Source: Halichondria panicea
Taxonomy: Eukaryota > Porifera > Demospongiae > Suberitida > Halichondriidae
Reading direction: 5' to 3'
Assembly (NCBI RefSeq): GCF_963675165.1
Contig: NC_087383.1
Span: forward strand, 5,930,839 to 5,994,838
Length of the DNA: 64,000 nucleotides
Shown in pieces: positions 10,144-19,209 of this stretch. Made by a program: the position numbers and the translations under genes. The notes under the pieces were generated by a model, which was not told where the DNA came from, made no database searches, and was given only the letters and a program-made list of their open reading frames with translations. Position 1 is the stretch's first letter. Each line of letters begins with the position of its first letter.

Positions 10144-11101
10144 CAGTGGCGGATCCAGGAAAAATGAAAGGGGGGGTCCAAACTAACGAGCGCAGCGCAA
10201 ATTTTTAAAGGGTTACGCCCACTTCCGGTCACACGTGACTAGGGGAAGTGCCAATATACAACCGGGTGCACGCCTAGACATTGCAGCCAATGGAGTATGG
10301 GGTGGCTCCTTTGAAAGAACTTATTTTGATGTCAGGGTATTTAACCCACACGCTGCATCCAACAGACACACCGACCCTCAAACAGTCTACCGCAAGCACG
10401 AGCAAATAAAGAAAAGGGCCTATGAACAAAGAATTCTAGACATCGAACACGCATCCTTTTCCCCATTAGTCCTCTCTGCAACAGGAGGCTTAGCTCGTGA
10501 AGCAACCACCTTCTACAAGAGACTCGCTTCGATGTTAGCATCTAAATGGGACCAATCATACAGCAGCACACTATGCTGGCTCCGTTGCCGACTAACCTTT
10601 TCCCTCCTTCGCTCATCGATCCAAGCCATCAGAGGGTCCAGATCGTCAAGTGGACACCCCTTTAGATCTGGGGCCATCGACCTGGTGATCTCGGAGACCC
10701 ACCTCCACCAATAAACTGAACCTTTGTATGTACCCTTAATCCTCTTTATTTTCTGTACCCTCCACCTTTCATTGTGTCTACATAGAAGCCCATTCCCCTG
10801 TATACACTACCTTACATGCTATTATTTTACCACAAAAAAAAAAATACTCAGCCAGGGGAAGTCCCATAATAGACTTGCGTAGAGCTAGCTAGCTGCTACG
10901 AACAGTCAACTAGCTAGCCTAGGCTAACCTGAACACTCCTTTGGCAGTTGATACATCAAAACAACAGGTACAATCATTGAATCAAATTACAATAGCTACA
11001 AAAACTGATAAATAGCTAGCTGGAGTCATTAAGCCTTCTAAAGTTAACTTCAAAAGGGGGGGTCAAGTGACCCCATGGACCCCCCTCTGGATCCGCCACT
11101 G
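10144..11101. mobile_element. MITE, CAGTGGCGGATCCAG ends, 5-bp TSD, carrying a LINE tail
   Basis: Inverted ends CAGTGGCGGATCCAG / CTGGATCCGCCACTG are flanked by ATAGT (10139-10143 and 11102-11106). Its left end and the sequence after 10860 match a shorter relative at 46540-46790 that lacks the middle. The extra middle (10250-10853) ends in poly(A) and is bounded by a 9-bp direct repeat, so it is a later retroelement insertion. Confidence 0.85.
10250..10853 (+). mobile_element. 5'-truncated non-LTR retrotransposon (LINE) 3' end
   Basis: The insert is flanked by AGGGGAAGT (10241-10249 and 10854-10862) and ends with a run of A (10834-10844), the signature of target-primed reverse transcription. 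It carries the last part of an open frame (to 10714) reading DIAANGVWG...FDVRVFNPHA...YEQRILDIEHA...RLASM. I recall this conserved block from the C-terminal part of reverse-transcriptase proteins in sponge and cnidarian genomes. The Asp/Arg pattern (FDVRV) could be nuclease-like, but that is inference. Confidence 0.7.
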
Positions 11102-11194
11102 ATAGTGTGTATTGATTGCATGAGAGGAGAGCAACACACACACAACAGTAGCTAGGGGGAGGGGCTTAATGTCATGTGATATAGATTATACACA

Positions 11195-11250
11195 CTCACT
11201 TGTCCTTAAGGAGGAGGATGTTGTTTCTTCGAGTGGCTGGAGATACTTGA
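11195..11250 (-). pseudogene. decayed copy of the repeated exon-like unit
   Basis: The minus strand retains ..NNILLLKDK then TGAGTG, the same ending as the units at 8.2, 9.3 and 9.7 kb. The sequence upstream has lost similarity. Confidence 0.28.
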
Positions 11251-11744
11251 CTTGGGGACTTGAGTAGATAGCTTGTCTTAAAGATATTTTGTAGACCTAG
11301 ACACTTGATTTTGCAGTTTTAATGTTTTTTGTGGTCCATTTTCAGTTCTGTATAAATCAATAGAGCAGGTCATCTAACACACACAACTGCAGCCACAGTA
11401 ATATGCTAGTACAACACTCCTCACCAGTCACTCTATTCCAGGCAACATAAAATGGTCTCTAACACCAACACAACACAATAGAGTAACTATTGAAATAATA
11501 GAGCTCTACGAGGGGCCCCTCAAAACATAATAGCTGTGTACAATAATAATTATGAATGAGATGATTGGTCTTTGTAATGTTTATCGAGTCGAGTGTGATG
11601 GATGAGGAGATATCGTTGTGTATGGCCGGCCATACATGTACGTGTAGCCTTCGAGAAGATTCGTTAGTGTTCGTGGCCGGCCACCTGATTGGCGAGTAGA
11701 ATCGAGAGTCTTGAGAACCGAGGGGTCCGACACTATGAAAATTT

Positions 11745-11925
11745 GTGTACGGGATTTTAAAATCTCGAGATTCGGGAGATTTTACAAGATTTTACGGATT
11801 TCAGAGATTTTGAAGATTTTAGAGATTTCAGAAGATTTTGGAAGTTAATGATTTTAGAGATTTCAGAAGATTTTAGAAGATTTCAGAAGATTTCAAAAGA
11901 TTTCAGAAGATTTCAAGGACTGCAG
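11745..11925. repeat. left subterminal GATTT(T/C)A array
   Basis: Some 15 or more degenerate repeats of AGATTTTAG / AGATTTCAG lie just inside the left end of the large transposon. The matching array near the right end (19045-19185) has the same plus-strand sense. Such subterminal arrays commonly serve as transposase binding sites in other superfamilies. Confidence 0.8.
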
Positions 11926-12241
11926 GGGCCCATAACAGCTCTATAAAGTCTATATGCAACACATTGTTCATGTTGTTCCAGGTTTAAACTGTTCTTCTAC
12001 CAGCTGTCCTTCTTATTCCAGCTCTTCCAAATTCTCCTGCATGACGTGCAGTGGATCTATAGCTAGCTAGCTAGTTATTATGGGTTTCACTATAGCTATA
12101 CTGAGTGAATCTATAATTATAAGTCTATAGCTATATATAGTATAGGTATAGCTTTATATATATAAATTATTATGTATTATTATAATTATTATGAATTTAA
12201 AGTATATAGGGGGCATTGTGAATTGTAAATATACATAAAAA

Positions 12242-12430
12242 TTATACTCCTCTACAATTGTTACAGATCCATTTATTGTTTTTCTTCACTTCAAAAGCAT
12301 TGACACACTTGAGGTGAAACCAGCCTCCCAGTTTACACCCGCTGCTCTCACACTCAACCATTTTTGAGCCATTTTCAGGCAGTCTACAATAGCAATACAA
12401 TTGAATCTCCACTATTTCCTTTGTTATCAC
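12242..12430 (-). CDS. PHD zinc finger, C-terminal part of the transposon protein
   Basis: The minus strand reads CYCRLPENGSKMVECESSGC followed by GWFHLKCV and WICNNC: the Cys4-His-Cys3 spacing of a PHD finger, a module that reads histone H3 tails. It ends in a stop two residues after the last Cys pair plus a short tail. The frame is offset by one base from the upstream Ulp1 portion, with a frame change near 12415-12440 (single-base indel or a missed intron). By position it is the last domain of the large transposon polyprotein. Confidence 0.82.
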   Translation of the reverse strand: MITKEIVEIQLYCYCRLPENGSKMVECESSGCKLGGWFHLKCVNAFEVKKNNKWICNNCRGV

Positions 12431-12439
12431 TAATCTGCA

Positions 12440-12718
12440 TGGCTGTTCTTTGTGAGTTAGTCGGAAATGGTGTCATAGTTGCTTGGTCAATGCATTTCAA
12501 GAAATGCTCTTTCATTGTATTTTGTTTGAAATTGCAGTAGCAGGGGTTTAGGCTATGTGCTAAATGCGTAATGAAAGCGATAGCAAACAATCCACAGTCT
12601 GAAGCGCCTGATTGTTGTGCCACATTTGCTACAGCGACGGAAAGTTGTTGCTCTGAGTCTCTTGTTCCATTTGCTAGAAACTTGGCCAAAAGTGTTTGAG
12701 TGTCCATGCTTATTCCCC
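12440..12718 (-). pseudogene. Ulp1/SENP cysteine protease, C-terminal half
   Basis: The minus strand contains QQSGASDCGLFAIAFITHLA, the Gln oxyanion-hole residue and nucleophilic Cys of family C48 (Ulp1/SENP) proteases, which cleave SUMO-like modifiers. The stretch continues directly, in frame, from the His/Asp half at about 13947-14120 if the TA-flanked insertion 12721-13944 is discounted. So the same protease domain is split by a mobile element between the catalytic Asp and Gln. Confidence 0.85.
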
Positions 12719-12720
12719 TA

Positions 12721-13944
12721 CAGTGCAACAACCAAAGAGAGTAGAACTTTTGATTTTTTACGTTTTTGTGAATATCTTCTAAACTAAATGTGATTGGAAC
12801 AATTTGAGTGCAGGTACTGAAAGTTCAACTCTTGGCACTTCCATTGGACCACCACCTGTTACATCATATGACATCATCACTCCAAGATGGCTGCTACAAT
12901 ATGTGTACATTGAAAATATGTTAGGCATGAAACTATCTTATATGTTTGAGTTAAGATCTGAAATTTGTTATGCAAGTACTTCATTACCTTGCACATCTTT
13001 TGAGCTCTTACAAAAGTGCAGGCTACTAGTAAGTTCTGAGATATACAAAGTTTTGTAAATTTATAGTGCCAAATGTGTTAGGCATTGATTTTTCGAGTTC
13101 ATGCTAGTTAAGGTCTGATTTTTGGAGAGCATGTACTCCAATAGTATACTTTTTGTGTGTACTAACTCACAGTAGCTGAAAGAGTTCTGTCTTGGCTCCA
13201 GCGGCCCTTCTTGTCAAAATGGTGATTTTAGCTGATTTTCTTGGTTTCTGTTGCGTAATAGTGTAAATTGCCACGCCCCTGTGACACATTATGACTGATC
13301 AACTGGGTGTAGTTGCAGGTTAGACATCACATGAGCTTGGATGTAGCAAATAAAGACAAGATGATTTATGATGTCACAAATCAATGAATATCATTGCTTA
13401 CGTCAGCAAAAACGGGCAAAGAGCAGCAAAATGGAGCAAAATCACCATTTTTGACAAGGGCCGCTCGAGCCAAGACAGAACTCTTTCAGCTACTGTGAGT
13501 TAGTACACACCAAAAGTATACTATTGGAGTACATGCTCTCCAAAAATCAGACCTTAACTAGCATGAACTCGAAAAATCAATGCCTAACACATTTGGCACT
13601 ATAAATTTACAAAACTTTATATATCTCAGAACATACTAGTAGCCTGCACTTCTGTAAGAGCTCAAAAGATGCACAAGGTAATGAAGTACTTGCATAACAA
13701 ATTTCAGATCTTAACTCAAACATATAAGATAGTTCTATGCCTAACATATTTTCAATGTACACATATTGTAGCAGCCATCTTGGAGTGATGATGTCATATG
13801 ATGTAACAGGTGGTGGTCCAATGGAAGCGCCAAGAGTTGAACTTTCAGTACCTGCACTCAAATTGTTCCAATCACATTTAGTTTAGAAAATATTCACAAA
13901 AACGTAAAAAATCAAAAGTTCTACTCTCTTTGGTTGTTGCACTG
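12721..13944. mobile_element. fold-back Tc1/mariner-like element inside the Ulp1 domain
   Basis: The 1224-bp insert has very long inverted arms (about 12721-13230 and 13438-13944) beginning CAGTGCAACAACCAAAGAG, and TA on both sides (12719-12720 and 13945-13946). The arms differ by only a few percent. Short open frames inside the arms are mirror images of each other and not genes. Discounting the insert and one TA joins the two protease halves in a single frame. Confidence 0.92.
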
Positions 13945-13946
13945 TA

Positions 13947-16900
13947 TACAACGAGTCGTATAGACATGCAGTGGGAATCAAATTTGTGGTACTGCACTGA
14001 AGTGTAGACAGAGCTATCCAATGGTTGCTAGAAACGTGCAAAATTTGTAGAGACTCCTGTGAGAGAGGACTGATATATTGCGACTGTTGTAACACAGAGC
14101 ACCGTAGGCCATGCAGATGAGTGAATATTGCTTTTTTAGCAAGTATTGGGCACAATTTACATGATTGTCGTTCAACCAGGCATTACGGCTTAGCAGAATA
14201 CTGTGGTCTTGGTGGTAGAGATGAAAATGATCAATTTTCTTCCAGATAGTTGACTCGGATGAATCACTTGAGTCTGAAATGATAGTAATATCAGAATTTG
14301 TGCTTGTGTCAATGGTTACTGTCGAACTGTTTATAAAACATTCACATTCTTTGGTCAGAACAAATTCTTGAGCCATTGCTAGTTTGTGGTGCTCAGGACT
14401 GAATAGAAGCAGAGTGCTTGGTGCTTGTTGAATTGTGCTGACTGCTTCATCAATACAGGCATTGTTGAGAGTGCAAACATACGTTGTGGTTGGTACGTAT
14501 GTGTGTGTGATAGCAGGATTGTCAAACAACTTAAACAATCTGGTTGAACCTTTTTGCACCTCAAACCATGAACACAGCACACCAACGCTTGGTGATATCT
14601 CTGCTGTTGACCCCTTGTATTGCTGAATCTTTTTTTTCTTATGGTTTAGGGCAAACTGCAATATCTTCCCAATAGACCACTTATGCTCACCAGCCATGAA
14701 CACACAAACATCCCCTATGTGCATAACATTGGAGGTAGTTGGCAATTGGCTGTTTGTTACTGGTGACTTTGTTACAATTGTACTGCTTAAAGAGAAAGGT
14801 TGGTTGGTCCGTACTCTAAACAACCGATCAGAAGACACCCTTTCACCTTCTTGGAACAACCACAATGCAGTTGTCTTTCTGATATATACATCAGGGTGCA
14901 CTTCTACGAACGGTTTTCGAGAAAGCAGTGCAGGTTTTTTTCGTGGGGGTTCTGAACACATGTCTGGAAATTCAGGTGCTTGTATTGGTCCGTATGTTGA
15001 GATGGTGTTAGAAGTTGAGGTTTTAGTGAGATGTCTATGAAGGGTATCTAGCTTATCTTTCAAATCTGAAGTTATCAGTTGGTTCTTAGACAAATTTTCT
15101 ACATCTTCCCTAACATGGCTGGAGTCGGTATCCAGACACATTTCTTGAATTAAGCTGGATTCAGACCGTTTTTCCAATTCATCATCGGAGCTGTCCTCAG
15201 AGTCACCAAAGACGACGTCAATATCATCAATCACATCTGCCTGATCCTCCCACTGTTTATGTTCAATCAACAGATCTGCCATTCCCGGTTTCTCAATTCT
15301 CCCACGTGCCATTATTTTTGCTCTCTGAACAGCATCGGCAATGTCAGAGTCTGAAAGCTCACATACAGTTTGGGGTGAAGTTACACTCTTCATAGAGGTG
15401 TCTCCATCTTTGGCATTGTGCTTTTTCAGCTGTGGAAAAACTATATCAGTTGTGGACGACTCTGCTTGGATGATGGTCTGAACTTGGAGACGGTGAATGC
15501 GTCTCAGCAATCCAAGCATGCCAAAATTGATAAAAGTAGAAAATACACTTGACATACTCCGTGCAGATCTAAACAACCCTTCACATGATTGTGATCCAAA
15601 ACTGCTAGGAAGAAAGTACTCTGATTGCTTAAGTGTATCTCTGATTGTTCGAATGATCGTTATCAAAGAATGAGCGTTCAATTCAATGCACATATGTGCA
15701 TTAAAAGTAATGAAATTGTCTGTCAGATTGTACAGGGGATGTAATTTAATCCATAGACGCCAATAGCGGAGAAAGAAAGTGACAAACCAAATTTTCTCAA
15801 CACGTTCAATTGGACTAGTTAGTTTATTGATGTAGCTGTCCACAATACATTCTAGAAGGTCGATGCAAGTTTTTGTGCCCACAGAATCTGGAATGCTTTC
15901 TAACAATGGGGCAGCTCTAATCATGTGCATAACAGCATCAAAGTTTTGTTTATTTTTGTGATCTACATCTCTTTCTCTTAGGCCGTGAATATCTTTACCA
16001 ACCGTTAATTGTAGAATACGAAGGTGATGTGCACCTGCAACAAAACTTCCCATTGGAAGTACAATTGATGGTTTAAGCAACTGGCACTTTAACTTGACTG
16101 CTATGTGTACAGTGTCTTGAATCAAGGCTATAGATGTGGGTCGTTTCAAAGAGAACCAAGAATGCCAATTAGGCGGAACCTCTGATTTTGGTATGACATT
16201 AGATACATGTAGCTTACTCACGTTGGTGACATTAAGGCCACTGCACATCCGCATACCAGTCAAAAGACGAGTGTCTCCATCTGAGCTGATTGTTAGCACC
16301 GTGATTCCTCGCTGCTGACACTCATCTAAAATGTACTTCCAGCATAGTACAATTTCTTCCGTTGTGAATTTGTTATCAGTACCAAAACATGACAGACAAA
16401 AAGCTGGGACATTACATGTACTCAGAGGTTTGGCCATGTACACATAAGCATACTTAGCAATTGTGGTGGTAGAAAACATTCTCTCAATTGCTTCGAATGA
16501 GACAGCTAAAAATGAGTCGGCTTTAAGCGTGCCATTCTTGCTGGAGTGTAGAACAAAGCCAACACACCGATCAGTCTCACTGTCATATTCCACTCGAGAT
16601 ACAACTCTTGTAGCATCTTCTCCAAGAGATATTACTTTAGGTGCATTGTGTTTATTAAGGTATGCTTCCAATTCGTCAAAACGAAATTCTACTTCAGTTA
16701 TCGGCTTATACTCACTGTAAACGAGTCGACGCACTGTTCTCAGAGATGGCAAAGCTTGAGACAAATTTTGCTGCAGAAAGTCGTAGGCTAGGGGGCCTGA
16801 GTAGATAAACAAGGCTGTTGCAAATTTCTTTACGACGTCAGCATGCCTGTATCCATGTTTTGAGCTCCTAGCATTCTTTTCAGCATTACATGTTATTTGC

Positions 16901-18162
16901 CGTAGAATTGGACTGTACATTTCATAGTTGAAGCCTGAATTACTTTGCTTGAGTAAACTGGTAAGCTTCTCATTTTTCAGGCAAAGAACTTTAACTTCAT
17001 CCAAAAGAGAGAAAAAGTCGTCCAATCGAGTCTGATTTGAAGAACTCTGAGCCTTCTCAAGTGCCCTCATTTGTCTGCTTAAACGAGAATTTGAATCCAA
17101 AATTGCCCCTCTCTTACTTTGTTTCAAGAGAGGGGCCTCAGGAAAAATCTGCTCTGACTCGTTTTGGTTTTGGTCAGCCACTTTCTCAGGATCATTGGGA
17201 ACAGACTCTTCTAACAATAAACCAGTATGGTTATCTCCCGCAATACCCTGAGTATCCAGTGTAGCATTGGGAACGTTTGGTCCTACATCTGCTGAATCTT
17301 CCAATGGCTTGTTAGCCACTTCATTCTCACCACTAGCTACGTCTCCGTTATCACCAGTCAAAGGCAGCTGGGAATTCTGTTCAAATGTCTCTCCTCCAGA
17401 GGTGTGAGCTGTACTAGAAGAGAGAGGAGGCGAAAGATAAGAATAGATATGTCTGGTTCTGAAACCAGGGTGACTATGCAGCATAGAGCAATTCTTAATG
17501 TGTCTAGTCCAGTTAGATATAGCAAAGGTTGAGGTGTTAACTGCACTTCGCTGCAGTTGAGTTCTCGAATTGCAAGCATGACACTTCACAGAAGCAGATA
17601 AATCATGGCTTTTGCAAACATATGAGACAAATATGGTGAAGTGATCATTCTCTTTCAAGTCCTGAAGCTTTGATTGTTGCTTCCCAATCCACATAGCAAT
17701 GTTCTTTCTCACTTGTTTTGTAACACTGGCTATACTTTCTGTGTCTATGTCGCTATCGCTCATCATTGCGGACCGTGTTGATTTTGATTTCATAGATTTG
17801 GCCCTTTTTGGTGCTTTGGCTATAAGTTTTGGAGCCTGATATTGCTTCTTAATAGCCAAAACAAAGTTTGCTATTCTCATTCTATGGCCAGGAGGAAAGA
17901 CGAAACAACTGCTCAATGCTGAAGAGGCTTGAATGTACGTGTTACTGTAACCATCCTGATCTGCAAAGTTCTTAGCTATGAATTGTTCAATCTGTTCTAT
18001 GGAGTTTCCAGGCTCGTCAGTAACATTCATTGAGCATACAACCTCAGGAACATCAAAACCAGATGTGAGCATGCAGTTCACCACATAAGTTGGGAGTTTC
18101 TCACGCATCAGAGACAAAAAATCAATTTCTTCCTTTGTCCTGGTCGTCAACTCAGATGCCAT
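13947..18162 (-). pseudogene. giant transposase-like protein with N-terminal half of Ulp1 protease
   Basis: A 1382-residue open frame starts at ATG 18160-18162. In order: a helical N-terminal region (about 20-110); a basic stretch (110-130); a C2HC zinc-finger-like segment (KCHACN..H-x3-C, about 194-225); an acidic linker; a putative RNase-H-fold core with ISLGEDATRV (about 511-520), TISSDGDTRL (about 625-634), IQDTVHIAVK (about 681-690) and SQSCEGLFRSARS (about 857-869) as candidate catalytic D-D-E positions; an acidic Ser-rich stretch (about 975-1010); a region GDVCVF..W.IGKIL that may be a chromatin-binding fold; and the start of a Ulp1 domain, NAWLNDNHVNCAQYLL (about 1327-1342). The Ulp1 His (SSNHWIALS) and Asp (CLYDSLY) lie in the next frame after a one-base slip near the A6 run at about 14132-14137. 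The DDE assignment is inference from motif order. Confidence 0.8.
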
Positions 18163-18220
18163 GGAATCTATATAATTATTATAATTATACAGTCATAAAC
18201 ACAACGATTAGTTATATACA

Positions 18221-18403
18221 CACAGGGCCAGAAGTGGTAGTTTATACAGCTTGTAAACTATGTTTGTACTTGCGAGTGTACATCATAGTTTACAATGTTG
18301 TTGAATTTTAGTTCATCTACAATAGTTTCCTTCATGGTTTACAAAGAAAGTTGATAGTGTACAACGTTGTATACTACTGTAAATGAACTCTTTTGGCCCT
18401 GTG
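18221..18403. mobile_element. probable MITE with CACAGGGCC ends
   Basis: Inverted ends CACAGGGCCAGAAG / CTTTTGGCCCTGTG bound about 180 bp that also contain repeated GTTTACAA-type motifs. No clear target duplication was found. It lies in the 5' noncoding part of the large transposon. Confidence 0.5.
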
Positions 18404-19044
18404 ACACCACTGCATGTGCAACTTACCACTTAATTCTTGGCAATGCAGACTGTAAACAAAGCTGACGAGTAGTACTCAAGTACGTATATAGTTGAGGTAG
18501 TAGCAGAGACAAGCTTGAATGTACATATATACTGTACCTGCATGCATGCATACGCACAAATTAATATTTCAATTAATAACAGAATACTTTTTAATAGTTC
18601 ATCTTACCCACTATAATTATTGTGATCAGATGTACGTCTATTAGTAAAGATGTTCCAAAGAGTTGAATGTAGCTCAACTGGTCCGGACTACAGCATGAAT
18701 ATGCAGTCAGTTCAACAAAGAACACTGCATAATTATAGTTTAGCTTACTTATTGTATGGGATCAGACGGAGGAAGAGGATCCAGTGACCTATATAGCTGT
18801 GCAACAGTGAACTCCTGCAATTGTATCAACTATTTTAGCAATAATAATAGCAAATAAACTTTAAGCATCCTACATTACTTTTAGAGCTAGATTTACACCA
18901 GTCCATACACCATTGCTAGTAAGTCTACTTGACTTACAATGCAGTTGCAGTAGAGGAAACAGCAATGACAGTAATATACTATTCAGAGGGCTCTCGAGAC
19001 CATTGCAACAACACTCTGCAGCTGCATGCTGTGACGTAGCAAGA

Positions 19045-19185
19045 TTTACGGAGATGGAAACATAGATTACGGATTTTAGGGAGAGATTTTAAGAGATTTT
19101 GCGAGATTTTAAGATTTTAAGATGATTTTGCGAGATTTTAAGATTTTAAGGAGATTTTGCCCACAGGCGTACAAGATTTTAAGGA
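19045..19185. repeat. right subterminal GATTTTA array
   Basis: Repeats of GAGATTTTAAGATTTT-type units sit just inside the right end of the large transposon. See the left array at 11745-11925. Confidence 0.8.
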
Positions 19186-19209
19186 GTGGCGGACCCCTCG
19201 CTTGAGAAC

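Larger units (their letters stand above)
11719..19200 (-). mobile_element. large DNA transposon with transposase-Ulp1-PHD gene and 9-bp TSD
   Basis: The ends are inverted: CGAGGGGTCCGACACT at 11719 and the complement of CGAGGGGTCCGCCACT ending at 19200 (15 of 16 identical, weaker similarity over about 35 bp). CTTGAGAAC is directly repeated outside both ends (11710-11718 and 19201-19209). Inside each end lies a subterminal array of GATTTTA-like units (about 11745-11925 and 19045-19185). The centre holds one long minus-strand gene, 18162 down to 12242. A 1224-bp TA-flanked element sits inside the gene; without it the transposon would be about 6.3 kb. A 9-bp duplication fits Mutator-like elements, while the protein's arrangement (..QDTVHI.. 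and a late SQSCEGLFRS) looks closer to P-element/hAT-type enzymes. Superfamily not assigned. Confidence 0.9.

Noticed and set aside
12804-13861. Two 84-codon frames with nearly the same sequence (MSAGTESSTLG...) on opposite strands
   Set aside because: They lie in the two inverted arms of the TA-flanked fold-back element, so they are mirror copies of a repeat and not genes.
18223-18401. 8-bp target duplication for the CAGGGCC-ended element, as expected for hAT
   Set aside because: The flanking 8-mers (TATACACA and TGACACCA) do not match, so no superfamily was assigned.
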